Assembly: GCF_020166395.1 (NCBI RefSeq)
Contig: NZ_JAIQXU010000009.1
Coordinates: forward strand, 62,001-126,000
DNA: 64,000 nucleotides
Reading direction: 5' to 3'
DNA from: Deinococcus betulae
GTDB taxonomy: Bacteria > Deinococcota > Deinococci > Deinococcales > Deinococcaceae
Each line of letters starts with the position of its first letter. The stretch's first letter is position 1. The notes below the pieces were generated by a model. It had not been told where the DNA came from and ran no database searches. It saw nothing but the letters and a program-made list of their open reading frames with translations. Made by a program: the position numbers and the translations under genes. This document shows, piece by piece, positions 1 to 13,325 of the stretch.

Positions 1-292
1 CCACCACCGCTTCTCGCAGGGCCAGCCCCGCCGAGACGCCCCAGCGCACCAGCTCCGTCAGGGCGCGCCGGCCCGCTGGCCCAAAACGTGGCCCAAAAGC
101 GCGCGCCAGCACTACCGTTTCGTCTGGCAGATGCAGCAGCGCGCCGTACGCCGCGTTTTCCCGTTCGCCCTGCCGGTCGGTAACCAGAATCAGCTGCCCG
201 CCCGAAAGGTGGGCGCTGCCAAAGCGCGCCTGGACCGCGGCCCACGATTCCTGTGGGGCGCCGCCCACGCCCAGCGGCTCTGTAATGTTCAT
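1..292 (-). CDS. Hypothetical protein, N-terminal part (runs off the window)
   Basis: The minus strand reads open from an ATG at 292 to the window edge, giving about 97 residues that begin MNITEPLGVGGAPQESW. I do not recognise the family. The visible part is soluble, with alternating strand- and helix-like stretches (GGQLILVTDRQGE, ETVVLARAFGP) and no signal peptide. A TATGCT box ends 6 nt before the ATG, which fits leaderless expression and supports this start. An ATG further upstream runs into a stop after four codons. The gene is divergent from the S4-domain gene, and the two -10 boxes lie only 23 nt apart. Confidence 0.6.
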   Translation of the reverse strand, partial: MNITEPLGVGGAPQESWAAVQARFGSAHLSGGQLILVTDRQGERENAAYGALLHLPDETVVLARAFGPRFGPAGRRALTELVRWGVSAGLALREAVV

Positions 293-298
293 GGGTGC

Positions 299-333
299 AG
301 CATAGCCCTGTGCCCCTGGGCGCGCACTATTCT
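299..333. promoter_or_regulatory. Overlapping divergent promoters
   Basis: On the minus strand TATGCT (299-304) lies 6 nt before the ATG at 292. On the plus strand TATTCT (328-333) lies 7 nt before the ATG at 341. At normal spacing the -35 region of each promoter would fall on or beside the other's -10 box, so the two promoters share DNA. Neither -35 is a good TTGACA match. Confidence 0.5.
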
Positions 334-340
334 GGGCGGC

Positions 341-1039
<699 letters not shown>

Positions 1040-1041
1040 CC

Positions 1042-2046
1042 GTGATTGACCTGACCGCGCGCAATCCGGTGCCCAACCCCAGCGACCTGACGGCCGAACT
1101 GGTGCCCAGTCCGCGCTACCGGCAGGTGCGCTTTGAGACCTACCATCCCAACCCCGATTACCCCAGTCAGGCGGCGGCCCGCACGGCCCTCCAGGCGTTT
1201 TTGAAGGGCGCACAGGTGAGGCCCGGCGGGTTTCGGCTGTTTCGCCGCGCCAAGCCCGAGGGCCGGGGGCTATACCTGGACGGCGGCTTTGGCGTGGGCA
1301 AGACGCACCTGCTGGCCAGCGCCTGGCACGCCGCGCAGGGCACCGCCGCCCTGATGAGCTTTCAGGACCTGATGTACATCATCGGTGCCCTGGGCATGAT
1401 CCGCGCGGTGGACGCCTTCCGGCAGCACGATCTGCTGCTGATTGACGAGTTCGAGCTGGATGACCCTGGTAATACGCATATGGCCAATACCTTTCTGGGC
1501 CAGCTGATGCCCGGCGGCACCAGCGTCATCGCCACCAGCAACACCGAGCCTGGTGCGCTGGGGCAGGGCCGCTTTAACGCCACCGACTTCCAGCGGCAGA
1601 TTCAGGGCATTGCCAGCCGCTTTGACACCTGGCGTATTGACGGCCCCGACTACCGGCAGCGCGGTGTGCGGCCTGAAGACACCCTAAGCGCCGGAGAAGA
1701 CGCCGTCTGGGAAGCGCGGCAGAATCCGGTCACATTGGCCCGTATCAGTCACCGGGACCTGAGCCGGCATCTGCTGCAGGTGCATCCCAGCCGGTTCGCG
1801 CAGTTGCTGCACGGGGTTGGGGCGGTGGGGGTCACGGACCTGGCGGCCATGCCTGACCAGAACGTGGCGCTGAGATTCGTGCACTTTATTGACAAGCTGT
1901 ATGACCTGGGGCTGCCGGCGGCGTTTACGGGGCAGAGTCTGGGGGGGCTGTTTATCGATACGTACCGGCATGGGGCGTATGCGAAGAAGTACAGCCGGTG
2001 TTTGTCTCGGCTTTCGGAGGTGTTGAAGGAGGCGCGGGTGGGGTGA
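1042..2046 (+). CDS. zapE: Cell division protein ZapE / AFG1-like AAA ATPase
   Basis: A 334-residue P-loop ATPase. The Walker A motif is GGFGVGKTHLLAS (about residue 81) and Walker B is LLLIDEFELDD (about residue 134), followed by a sensor-like VIATSNTEP. This order and the ELDDPGNT block are typical of the ZapE/AFG1 family. In gammaproteobacteria ZapE acts at the division ring under stress; in Deinococcus the role is inferred by family only. It starts with GTG two bases after the S4 gene stop, so translation is probably coupled. Downstream is a long repeat region with hairpins that could end transcription. Confidence 0.85.
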   Translation: MIDLTARNPVPNPSDLTAELVPSPRYRQVRFETYHPNPDYPSQAAARTALQAFLKGAQVRPGGFRLFRRAKPEGRGLYLDGGFGVGKTHLLASAWHAAQGTAALMSFQDLMYIIGALGMIRAVDAFRQHDLLLIDEFELDDPGNTHMANTFLGQLMPGGTSVIATSNTEPGALGQGRFNATDFQRQIQGIASRFDTWRIDGPDYRQRGVRPEDTLSAGEDAVWEARQNPVTLARISHRDLSRHLLQVHPSRFAQLLHGVGAVGVTDLAAMPDQNVALRFVHFIDKLYDLGLPAAFTGQSLGGLFIDTYRHGAYAKKYSRCLSRLSEVLKEARVG

Positions 2047-2055
2047 AGGGGGTTT

Positions 2056-2588
2056 GTGCATATTCGTTTGCTCCGATTGCCCCACCCCCCAGCCCCCTTC
2101 CCCAGAGGGGTAGGGGGAGCAGACGTTGGCACTGGGCAAGAGTTCCTACTGGCGTCGGCCAGCTTGCGCTGTTCGTTTTCGTGTCTGGCCTTGACGCCAT
2201 CCGCTGCCCCACCGCAAGGGCCTGCGCGCTGCGCGCACAATGGCCTCGCCTGGACCTGGGCGGGAACGGGGCAGGAAGCCTTGGCGCGGCCCGCAGGTTC
2301 TACTTTCAACAGCAAAAAAAGGCGCCTTTGCTCTTGCGTCTTTGAAAAGTAGAACATCTTGTTTTAAGCGTCCCACTCTGCAGCCGTACAGGGCAAGCAA
2401 CGGAAGCCGTCGTGCGCGCAGCGCGCGGGCGTGAGACGATGGGCGGCAGGTGTGCCACGGCGTCCACAGCGCTGAAAAGCCTGGCCTTTCCGCCGCGCCA
2501 CTTATCCCTGCCGAGCGCAGCGGTGCTCCCCCTACCCCTTTGGGGAAGGGGGCTGGGGGGTGGGGCAAATCAGTAAACGAATACATCT
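2056..2588. repeat. Composite inverted-repeat region between zapE and dnaG
   Basis: A roughly 65-bp sequence near 2056-2121 recurs inverted near 2523-2588. Both copies share TATTCGTTT, then a GCCCCACCCCCCAGCCCC block, then a small CCCC(T/A)GGGG-type hairpin and GTAGGGGGAGCA, with few differences and one 2-nt indel. Between them, 2300-2356 forms a second near-perfect inverted repeat (GTTCTACTTT...AAAGTAGAAC) around a GCAAA...GGCGCC...TTTGC core. The short open frames here translate to runs such as PPAPFPKGVGG, the usual peptide shadow of this C/G-rich dispersed repeat. I find no gene in the 560 bases between the convergent zapE and dnaG. It may serve as a two-way terminator or be a non-autonomous mobile element. 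Confidence 0.65.
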
Positions 2589-2606
2589 AACCAGCTTCGT
2601 AAGTCT

Positions 2607-4382
2607 CTACGCACTCCCCCGCCGCATCCGCTTCTCCGCCTCAATCGCCCGCTGCAAATCCTGAATCTGCCGCAGCAGCCCCAGCTGCTCTGTGGGCGCC
2701 GCCCCCGCCACCTGCGTCTTGAGCAAATCCACCTCGGCCCGCAGCGCGTCAATACTCAGCCCCACCTGAATGTCGTCCACCGCCGCCGCCGCATAGGCCC
2801 CCACCTTCTGCTCGTACTGCTGGCTGTTCTCCCGGCCAATAGTGCCCGCATCTCGCCCCTCAAACATCAGGCGAATCAGCAGTTGCTCCTCTGGCTGTCC
2901 CCGGAACACTTCCAGAATGTCGTCGGGGCTCTGGGCGCCGCGCGCCGCCAGCATGACCTTACGCACCGCCTCGTTGCGCCAGGGCATGGAACCGTCCAGC
3001 TTGGCCAGCAGACTCGGGTCCACCAGCAGTTGCTTTAGCAGCGCCAGCTCGCGGTCTTCCTCGGCGCGGGCGGTGCTCATGCCCGCCAGGTGGGTGTCGG
3101 TCAGCGTGCGGCGTTTGGCCTTGCTGGCAATCCATTCCATCAGGGCGTCGGGCTTGATGCCCAGCGTTTCGCAGGCGGCCGCCCGCACCCCCTCGGCAAT
3201 CTCATCCAGGGGGTCGAGGTTCTGCATGCGGGGCAGCAGTTCCATCAGAATGCGGCGCTTGCCCTCGCTGGTGGCGGTGCCGTGTTTTTCAATGGCAGCC
3301 TGCACGCGGTAACGCACCTCGTCCAGGCCACTGGCCAGGGCGCGGCGCAGGCTCTCGTCATCGCCGGCCAGCAGGGTGTCGGCGGGGTCTTTCCCGCTGG
3401 GCACCGAGGTGGCGCGCACCCGGAATTTGGCCCCCAGCACCTGATCCAGCCCCGAGAGGGTGGCTTTCAGCCCCGCCTCGTCGCGGTCAAACAGCAGCAC
3501 GAGGCTCTGGGCGCCCAGGCGTTCCAGCAGCGCGGCGTGTTCGGCGGTCAGGGCGGTGCCCAAGGACGCCACGGCCCCCGTAAAGCCGTGCTGGTGCATG
3601 GTAATCACGTCCATGTAGCCTTCAACCACCACCAGATCAGCGCCACTGCCCAGGCCCGTGCGGGCTTTATCCAGGCCGTACAGCAGTTCACCCTTGCGGA
3701 ACGCCTCGGTTTCTGGCGTGTTCAGGTATTTGGGTTTGCTGTCGTCCAGTACGCGGCCCCCAAAGCCCACCAACCGGCCCAGATGGTCGCGGATAGGAAA
3801 CATGACGCGGGCGCGAAAGCGGTCGTACACGCGGCCAGATTCCGGGTTCTCGGTCAGCAGGCCGGCCTCCAGCAGTTGCCGTTCGCTGACGCCCTTCACG
3901 CGGGCGTGCTTGAGCAGGCCGTCCCAGCCGTCGGGCGCGAAGCCCAGTTCAAAGGCGTCAATGGTCGCCGGGGTCAGGCCACGCCGGGCCAGGTAGTCGC
4001 GGGGCGCCGCGCCCAAGGGTCCGGCCAGGCTGTCGCGGAAATAGCCCAGGGCAAAGGCGTTCACGTCGTACAGGTCGCGGCTGCTGCGCTCGCCGTACTT
4101 GGCTTCTACCTGCACGCCCGCCTTCTCGGCCAGTTTGCGCAGGGCGTCCCCGAAACTCAGGTTCTCGGTGCGCTGCACAAAGGCAAACACGTCGCCGCCC
4201 GCCTTGCAGCCAAAGCAGTAGAAGTAGCCCTGCTCGGTGTCCACCTGGAAGCTGGGGCTCTTTTCCTTGTGAAAGGGGCACAGGCCCTTCAGGCGGCCCT
4301 TGCCGGCCGGGGTGAGGCGCACGTATTCGCCCACCACGTCCGCGATGTTCAGCCGCGAACGAACGTCCTCCTTGGTGCCGAT
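2607..4382 (-). CDS. dnaG: DNA primase DnaG (probable non-canonical start)
   Basis: Primase makes RNA primers at the replication fork. The N-terminal CHC2 zinc finger is clear ([11 protein letters not shown] ... [10 protein letters not shown]), followed by the catalytic TOPRIM domain with [16 protein letters not shown] and [14 protein letters not shown], and a helical C-terminal helicase-binding region ending near 2607. The first usable GTG is at 4337, but that would remove the first helix of the zinc domain. In frame upstream lie 15 more codons reading [14 protein letters not shown], bounded by a TGA at 4389-4391. The only start-like codon there that keeps the whole helix is ATC at 4380-4382, 4 nt behind a GGTGAGG ribosome site. 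I therefore give 591 aa with an ATC start; the GTG start gives 576 aa. A TACACT -10 box lies at 4424-4429. Confidence 0.9.
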   Translation of the reverse strand: MGTKEDVRSRLNIADVVGEYVRLTPAGKGRLKGLCPFHKEKSPSFQVDTEQGYFYCFGCKAGGDVFAFVQRTENLSFGDALRKLAEKAGVQVEAKYGERSSRDLYDVNAFALGYFRDSLAGPLGAAPRDYLARRGLTPATIDAFELGFAPDGWDGLLKHARVKGVSERQLLEAGLLTENPESGRVYDRFRARVMFPIRDHLGRLVGFGGRVLDDSKPKYLNTPETEAFRKGELLYGLDKARTGLGSGADLVVVEGYMDVITMHQHGFTGAVASLGTALTAEHAALLERLGAQSLVLLFDRDEAGLKATLSGLDQVLGAKFRVRATSVPSGKDPADTLLAGDDESLRRALASGLDEVRYRVQAAIEKHGTATSEGKRRILMELLPRMQNLDPLDEIAEGVRAAACETLGIKPDALMEWIASKAKRRTLTDTHLAGMSTARAEEDRELALLKQLLVDPSLLAKLDGSMPWRNEAVRKVMLAARGAQSPDDILEVFRGQPEEQLLIRLMFEGRDAGTIGRENSQQYEQKVGAYAAAAVDDIQVGLSIDALRAEVDLLKTQVAGAAPTEQLGLLRQIQDLQRAIEAEKRMRRGSA

Positions 4383-4600
4383 GTGTCCTCACCCCCCTGG
4401 ACCCAGCGGCCCGATAGACGGCCAGTGTACTCTGCCCCTACGTGTTCCGGCTAGAGCCAGAAAATGACCTCTGGGACAGCAAAAAAAGCATGAGAGACGG
4501 GGATGCTGTGCAGGCCGGCCTCCCGCTCCCTCTGGCCCACATAACCGCGTCTGAAGGTGCGCCTCATCCCCCCGGAAACCGGACAGGCGAGGCTGGGCGC

Positions 4601-4918
4601 ATGACCAGCAGCTACAAAGTCAGCCAGAGCGACACGACCCACGGCCCTGAGGGCGAGCACCACCTGATTCGCGGCGAGCAGAGCAGCATGCGCCTGTGGC
4701 ACCGCGAGGAGCCCAGCGGCGAGAAGCCCGAAACCATGAACGAGTACGAGACGCTGGGCTACGTCATTGAAGGCCGCGCCGAGCTGACCGTGGACGGCCA
4801 GACCATTGCGCTGGCGCCCGGCGATTCCTACCGCGTGCCCATGAACGCGCCGCACACCTACCGCATTCTGGAAACGCTGACGGCCGTGGAAGTCACCAGC
4901 CCGCCCACCGAGAAGTAA
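4601..4918 (+). CDS. Cupin domain protein
   Basis: A small 105-residue protein made of one cupin beta barrel. The two cupin motifs are recognisable: YETLGYVIEGRAELTVDGQ in the first half, and LAPGDSYRVPMNAPHTYRI with its conserved PGD and APH in the second. The first motif lacks the usual HxH pair, so metal binding is uncertain. No substrate can be deduced. I start at ATG 4601; the 53 codons upstream in frame look unlike protein. A strong terminator follows at 4934-4972, so it is probably transcribed alone. Confidence 0.8.
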   Translation: MTSSYKVSQSDTTHGPEGEHHLIRGEQSSMRLWHREEPSGEKPETMNEYETLGYVIEGRAELTVDGQTIALAPGDSYRVPMNAPHTYRILETLTAVEVTSPPTEK

Positions 4919-4933
4919 GCACCCCACTACTTC

Positions 4934-4972
4934 AGCGCCGCCCAGCCCACCGCTGGCGCGGCGCTCTTTCTT
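4934..4972 (+). terminator. Rho-independent terminator after the cupin gene
   Basis: The stem AGCGCCGC (4934-4941) pairs perfectly with GCGGCGCT (4958-4965), with a further CCAG/CTGG inner pairing, followed by CTTTCTT. Confidence 0.75.
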
Positions 4973-5045
4973 GCCCAAGCCCTCATGAACTCGCCTTCAG
5001 GGCGCCGTCACCCCGCCCGGCCCCTTTCCCTGCACGCTAAGGCGC

Positions 5046-5621
5046 ATGAGCGACCAGACAGGGAAGCCGCTGGCCGGCAAAGTGATTGCCATTCTCGCCG
5101 CCGACGGGGTGGAGCAGGTGGAATTGGTGAAACCCAGAGAGGCGCTGGAAGCCGCTGGGGCCACCACCCACCTGATCAGCCTGAAGCCAGGCCAGATTCA
5201 GAGTATGGAAGGCGACATCACGCCCAAAGACAAATACGACGTGGACCACACGGTCACGCAGGCCAACCCCAGTGACTACGACGGCCTGCTGCTGCCCGGC
5301 GGCACCGTCAACCCCGACAAGCTGCGGCTGGACGCTTACGCCATGCAGTTTGTGCGCGCCTTCTATGACCACGGCCAGCCCATTGCCGCTATCTGTCACG
5401 GACCCTGGAGCCTGAGCGAAACGGGCATTGCCAAGGGGCTGAAGATGACCAGTTGGCCCAGCCTGAAGCACGAGCTGGGGCTGGCGGGTGCGGAGTGGGT
5501 GGACAAGGAAGTCGTGGTGGACCGGGGCATTGTGACCAGCCGGAAGCCGGACGACATTCCCGCTTTCATCAAAAAAATGATTGAAGAGTTTCAGGAAGGG
5601 GACCACAGCAGCAAGCGGTGA
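5046..5621 (+). CDS. DJ-1/PfpI family protein (glutamine amidotransferase-like)
   Basis: A 191-residue class I glutamine amidotransferase-like protein. The nucleophile elbow reads [10 protein letters not shown], with the reactive cysteine followed by histidine, as in PfpI/YhbO/DJ-1 proteins. [13 protein letters not shown] precedes it. Family members act as peptidases, chaperones or protein/nucleotide deglycases against glyoxal damage; which applies here cannot be read from sequence. The C-terminus ([17 protein letters not shown]) is the typical final helix. Start ATG 5046 gives full family length. It stands alone between two terminator-like hairpins. Confidence 0.85.
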   Translation: MSDQTGKPLAGKVIAILAADGVEQVELVKPREALEAAGATTHLISLKPGQIQSMEGDITPKDKYDVDHTVTQANPSDYDGLLLPGGTVNPDKLRLDAYAMQFVRAFYDHGQPIAAICHGPWSLSETGIAKGLKMTSWPSLKHELGLAGAEWVDKEVVVDRGIVTSRKPDDIPAFIKKMIEEFQEGDHSSKR

Positions 5622-5773
5622 AAGGGGAGAGGCGGGCGCCGTGGAATGGGCGACCCGCCTCCGTCTTGCATACATGGAATCGCGGCAGTCTAGAAATGAC
5701 GTACTGAACGACGTAAATTGGTTCGATACGTGAGGGTTGACGCCGGATGCATATCGGGCTATCTTGGTTTTAT

Positions 5774-5798
5774 CACCGCCGAAGAAGGCGGGTTTTTT
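5774..5798 (+). terminator. Rho-independent terminator
   Basis: CCGCC (5776-5780) pairs with GGCGG (5787-5791), followed directly by GTTTTTT. It lies about 150 nt after the DJ-1 stop codon and ends any plus-strand transcript before the convergent small gene at 5831. Confidence 0.7.
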
Positions 5799-5830
5799 AT
5801 TTTGGGCGAGTTTACCTTTGAACGCATGCT

Positions 5831-6010
5831 CTACTTCTTCAGAGGGCGAATGGTCACGACGCGCTCCATGGGCGCTTTGTCGGCACCCCACATGGCGCGC
5901 AGGCGGAATACTTCCATGACCCTTTCCTCTGGCGTGCGGTCACGCCATTCGGCTGAAGCCGGGGGCTCGGCGCCCTTCTGGTAAATCTTGACGGTGGCTT
6001 TGCGGGTCAT
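5831..6010 (-). CDS. Small partner protein of the adjacent nucleotidyltransferase
   Basis: A 59-residue protein starting MTRKATVKIYQKGAEPP. Its ATG overlaps the stop of the upstream nucleotidyltransferase gene by 4 nt (ATGA at 6007-6010), so the two are translated as a pair. Visible features are an N-terminal basic beta-strand, an EWRDRTPEERVMEVFRLR helix and a C-terminal RVVTIRPLKK strand. Small proteins with a W...TPEER helix next to predicted nucleotidyltransferases are familiar to me from several phyla, usually annotated as hypothetical. Function is unknown; a regulatory or antitoxin role is inference. In many such pairs the small gene comes first, whereas here it comes second. Confidence 0.7.
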   Translation of the reverse strand: MTRKATVKIYQKGAEPPASAEWRDRTPEERVMEVFRLRAMWGADKAPMERVVTIRPLKK

Positions 6011-6456
6011 GAATCTCCCAGTTCTTCTATGTCGGCCAGATCGCGCAAGCGGCCTGTGGCGCGTTTATTCGTCTTAAGTGTCTCTACATCCAGCACAGGG
6101 GCTGGATAACCTGCCAGCGAGAGCATCATGCGACGTGGGTAAGCCTCGCTGAATGTCACACCATCCAGCGAGGTCAGGAGGTCAATGCGGTTCGGTTCGT
6201 AGCCGAGCTGAATCACGATGTTTTCTGTCAGAAAGTCCTGCTCAGTCAGGCCCAGGCTACTGAAACCGAAGTCACGCAGAGCTGCTATAAGCCGCTGTGC
6301 GTTGTCTACGCTGATCTCTAACCAGATGTCCAAGTCTTTGGTGTATCGCGGGTGGCCGTGGGCAGCTAAGGCAAATGCGCCTGCTACCAGGTACCGCACT
6401 TGGCGCCCATTCAGCGCTTCCAAAAAGTCACGGAAATCGTCGGAGAGGTGCGTCAC
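6007..6456 (-). CDS. Predicted nucleotidyltransferase (DUF6036 / AbiEii-like fold)
   Basis: A 149-residue Pol-beta-fold nucleotidyltransferase. The signature is YLVAGAFALAAHGHPRYTKDLDIWLE (residues about 21-46, the run split here for description): an AGA-type turn, a helix, then the DLD metal ligands. A third acidic ligand fits NRIDLLT (about residue 93). Proteins with this layout include toxins of AbiEii or MNT type that transfer NMPs to tRNA or to a partner protein. It starts at GTG 6456, 6 nt after a TAAACT box, which supports a leaderless start. The small gene at 5831-6010 overlaps its stop codon. Confidence 0.8.
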   Translation of the reverse strand: MTHLSDDFRDFLEALNGRQVRYLVAGAFALAAHGHPRYTKDLDIWLEISVDNAQRLIAALRDFGFSSLGLTEQDFLTENIVIQLGYEPNRIDLLTSLDGVTFSEAYPRRMMLSLAGYPAPVLDVETLKTNKRATGRLRDLADIEELGDS

Positions 6457-6699
6457 GACTTCAGTTTAGAACGGGCTCAGTTCGTTATTGGAGTCCGGCC
6501 CGCCCAGGCTCAGGCTGGGGTAGCCCAGGAATTTTGGTGAAGCGGTTCAAGGGGATCGTGGGATAGGGCGTCTTCATAGAGCATGACTGGTGTGGTGGGT
6601 GAAAAACGGAGTGGGGCTAGATCGCTTGCGTCCTCAATCAGCTGACTGCAATGCGAGAAAACGCTCAGAGTCCGTTAAATGCTGCGGCCTGAAGGCTGG
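6457..6699. other. Intergenic region without a gene
   Basis: Apart from the promoter of the nucleotidyltransferase gene (TAAACT at 6463-6468, minus strand), I see no gene with coding character. Two short open frames enter it but look random. Base composition is lower in GC than the neighbouring gcvP gene. Confidence 0.5.
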
Positions 6700-6738
6700 G
6701 CCACAACGAACAACAACGGCTCCCAGATGGAAGCCGTT
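6700..6738 (-). terminator. Terminator of the glycine cleavage operon
   Basis: On the minus strand AACGGCT (6732-6738 reversed) pairs perfectly with AGCCGTT (6715-6721) over a 10-nt loop, followed by the U-rich GTTGTTCGTTG. It lies about 25 nt after the gcvP stop. Confidence 0.65.
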
Positions 6739-6762
6739 GCAGGTCTAGAGTCGTGAGGTGAT

Positions 6763-9630
<2,868 letters not shown>

Positions 9631-9736
9631 AGGGACTCCTGGGGTGGGTGGCCCACCAGAGACCCGGCGGGCAATAGGACACGCCCTCCCACGGGGCAAA
9701 GAGCTCAGAGAGCTCTGGAGGGGAGGGCCAGGCTGA

Positions 9737-9775
9737 GGGGAAGGTCGGCCAGCGCGCGGCTAGGGAACCTTCCCC
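9737..9775. other. Hairpin between gcvH and gcvP
   Basis: GGGGAAGGT (9737-9745) and ACCTTCCCC (9767-9775) form a perfect 9-bp stem with a 21-nt loop, 6 nt after the gcvH stop. No U run follows on the minus strand, so it looks more like an RNA-stabilising or partial-attenuation element than a strong terminator. Confidence 0.45.
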
Positions 9776-9781
9776 AGGCGT

Positions 9782-10144
<363 letters not shown>

Positions 10145-10251
10145 GATGTGTATTCTCCGGGGTTTGGGAGGGGAAATGTGTGGGAAAGGGCGCGCAGGAA
10201 TCGGAGAGGCGGGACGCAGAGTGTTGAGCGCGCACCGCCTCCCGCACTCCA

Positions 10252-11322
<1,071 letters not shown>

Positions 11323-11454
11323 GGGAAAATCGTACCGGAAGAGGTGGTTGGGCGTCCGGGCCGTCTGGACGACGGGAGGGCGGGCAATGTCAAGTCAAGG
11401 AGTGGAAAAGCTGCAGCCAGAGAGAGAATTTACGCTCTTTCTGAACTCGCCTCT

Positions 11455-12009
11455 GTGCCTGCCGGATGGGCCGTGACAGCCTCACACCTCCTGGCGCTGC
11501 TGCCCCCGACCGAACTAGCCGGGCGGGTGAAGGCATTCCGCGCCGCACAGGGGATTCAGGACGCAGCGGCGGTGCCGCATGTCACGGTCAAGGCCCGCAG
11601 TGGCCTGGGCGATCCCCCGAGTTGGCTGGGTCTGGCGTGTGCCGTGGCAGCTGAAACGGTGCCGGTGTCCCTAACCTTTGGCGGACTGAGGCTGTTCGGG
11701 GGTGGACGCGCGCTCTATCTGACGGTGCAGAGTCCCAGTGCCTTGGCCTTACACCTGGCGCTGCTGGCCGCCTTGAAGCCCGAGCAGCAATTCAGTTCAG
11801 AAGGACCGGGGATGACGCCCCATCTCACCCTGGCACTGGGCCGGCGGGGCGTGGACCTCAATTCGCTGTTCATGGCTGCTCAGCGCGAGTTTGCCGATCT
11901 GGCAGCCACGTCGCTGACCTGGACCGCCTCTGAGTTGGTCTGGCTGCGTAAGCCTGGGCCGGGCGCCGTCTATCTTCCGGTGGAGGCGTGGCCGCTGGGC
12001 GGCGGGTAA
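11455..12009 (+). CDS. 2'-5' RNA ligase / phosphoesterase family protein
   Basis: A protein of about 184 residues with the two HxT signature motifs of the 2H phosphoesterase superfamily: PHVTVKA in the first half and PHLTLALG in the second. These histidines would act on cyclic or 2'-5' phosphodiesters of RNA. A first beta strand, SHLLALLPP, opens the domain. The start is uncertain: GTG 11455 and GTG 11473 are both in frame and neither has a clear ribosome site. A much longer open frame upstream overlaps gcvT antisense and is not credible. Its stop TAA forms part of the TAAAGT promoter box of the next gene. Confidence 0.7.
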   Translation: MPAGWAVTASHLLALLPPTELAGRVKAFRAAQGIQDAAAVPHVTVKARSGLGDPPSWLGLACAVAAETVPVSLTFGGLRLFGGGRALYLTVQSPSALALHLALLAALKPEQQFSSEGPGMTPHLTLALGRRGVDLNSLFMAAQREFADLAATSLTWTASELVWLRKPGPGAVYLPVEAWPLGGG

Positions 12010-12019
12010 AGTCGCGTCT

Positions 12020-12643
12020 ATGCCCACCCTGGCCCAGCTGAGAGAACTCCAGAGCATCGCCCAGGCGGGGCTGACCTACACCCGAGACCCCTACGACCGC
12101 GAACGCTTCGCGCGCCTACGCGACCTGACCGCTGAGCTGCTGGCCGAGCAGACCGGGCAGACCCCAGCGGCGGTGGCGGGCCTGCTCCGGGTTGAGGAGG
12201 GGTATCTCACACCCAAGGTGGATGTTCGGGCCGTCGTACTCAACGACCAAGGTGAGGTGCTGCTGACCCGTGAGGCTTCGGACGGGCGCTGGAGTTTACC
12301 GGGCGGCTGGGCCGACCCCGGCGAGAGTCCCCGTGAAATAGCGGTGCGCGAGGTCCGCGAGGAAACGGGCCAGGAGGTGCGGGCCCTGCGGCTGCTGTCT
12401 GTCGTGGACAAGGCCAAGCATCCGCACCCGCCGGATCTGTGGGCTGTGTACAAATTGTTCCTGCACTGCGAGCTGGTCGGCGCCGGGGCCGGCGTGCATC
12501 AGGCCAACCTCGAAACCACCGACAGCGGGTTTTTTCCGCTGGACGCCCTGCCGCCTCTGAGCCTGAGCCGCAACCTGCCCGAGCAAGTGCGCCGCGCCGT
12601 TACGCTGGTCCAGAATCCGGCGCTGGGAGTGGACGTGGACTGA
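12020..12643 (+). CDS. NUDIX hydrolase with N-terminal helical domain
   Basis: A 207-residue protein. Residues 1-65 match the NUDIX_N helical domain ([21 protein letters not shown]). The NUDIX box follows at about residues 93-116, with Gly-x5-Glu-x7-REVREETGQ in the expected order. Members with this N-terminal domain hydrolyse ADP-ribose, CDP-choline or related nucleotides; the substrate here is not predictable. Deinococcus genomes carry unusually many NUDIX genes. The ATG at 12020 follows TAAAGT by 7 nt, so it is likely leaderless. Confidence 0.85.
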   Translation: MPTLAQLRELQSIAQAGLTYTRDPYDRERFARLRDLTAELLAEQTGQTPAAVAGLLRVEEGYLTPKVDVRAVVLNDQGEVLLTREASDGRWSLPGGWADPGESPREIAVREVREETGQEVRALRLLSVVDKAKHPHPPDLWAVYKLFLHCELVGAGAGVHQANLETTDSGFFPLDALPPLSLSRNLPEQVRRAVTLVQNPALGVDVD

Positions 12644-12689
12644 GCGCAGGCGTACCGTTTCCTGGGCCAGTCTGGGCTTGACTGACCCC

Positions 12690-13325
12690 ATGACGGTCAT
12701 GGTGCTGGGGGCAACGGGCGGAATCGGCGCGGCAACCGCCCGCGCGTTTGCGGCGGCGGGGGACACCCTCTTTCTCTCGGGGCGGAATGAAGCGCGCCTG
12801 CTGACCCTCAGCCGTGAACTGGGGGCGCAGGCCAGGGCCACCGATCTGGGCTACGAAAGCCATGTGCGCGCCCTGTTTGAAGGGCTGCCCGCAACGCTGG
12901 ACACGCTGGTCTATGCGGCGGGCGCCGCCCTCCCTGGCCCGCTGGCCGAGGCTGACCCTGCCCAGGTGCGCGCGGTCTGGAATGCCAACTACTTTGGAGC
13001 GCTATGGATGCTTAAGCATGGGCTGCGGCATCTGAACACCGGCGGGCGCGTGTACCTCCTGGGCGCCCGCCCCGAACTGACTACGGCCCGCGGCTTTGCC
13101 CAGTACGCCGCCAGCAAGGCGGCCCTGGCCCGCGCTGCTGATATAGCGCGATTGGAACACCGCAGCCTGGGCTTCACGCTGGTGCTGCCCCCAGCGGTGG
13201 ACACAGGGCTGTGGACGCAGGTGGGCCGCGTACCCAAAGGAGCACTGGCCCCGGCTGCCGTGGCCCAGGCCATTGTGGCCGACCGCGCCGGGCCGCCTCA
13301 GGCTGAACTGCGGGTGGAATCCTGA
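12690..13325 (+). CDS. Short-chain dehydrogenase/reductase (SDR)
   Basis: A 211-residue Rossmann-fold oxidoreductase. The nucleotide-binding motif is GATGGIGAATARAF near the N-terminus, and the catalytic Tyr-x3-Lys is YAASKAAL, preceded by a strand ending GAR rather than the usual Ser-containing strand. The VYAAGAALPGPLAE segment corresponds to the NAG motif. Substrate unknown. I start at ATG 12690 rather than the in-frame TTG at 12678, because the first strand MTVMVLGATGG begins there. Its last 28 nt overlap the end of the convergent YhhN-like gene. Confidence 0.8.
   Translation: MTVMVLGATGGIGAATARAFAAAGDTLFLSGRNEARLLTLSRELGAQARATDLGYESHVRALFEGLPATLDTLVYAAGAALPGPLAEADPAQVRAVWNANYFGALWMLKHGLRHLNTGGRVYLLGARPELTTARGFAQYAASKAALARAADIARLEHRSLGFTLVLPPAVDTGLWTQVGRVPKGALAPAAVAQAIVADRAGPPQAELRVES

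Noticed and set aside
131..340. N-terminal extension of the S4-domain protein
   Set aside because: It lies antisense to the divergent gene and upstream of the -10 box at 328-333.
2146..2586. Minus-strand frame of 146 codons in the zapE-dnaG gap
   Set aside because: Its start is made of the C/G-rich repeat (PPAPFPKGVGG) and the rest is Arg/Ala-rich without features.
11323..11400. Possible glycine riboswitch before gcvT
   Set aside because: TACGAT sits 6 nt before the ATG, leaving no leader, and the conserved glycine aptamer cores are not seen.
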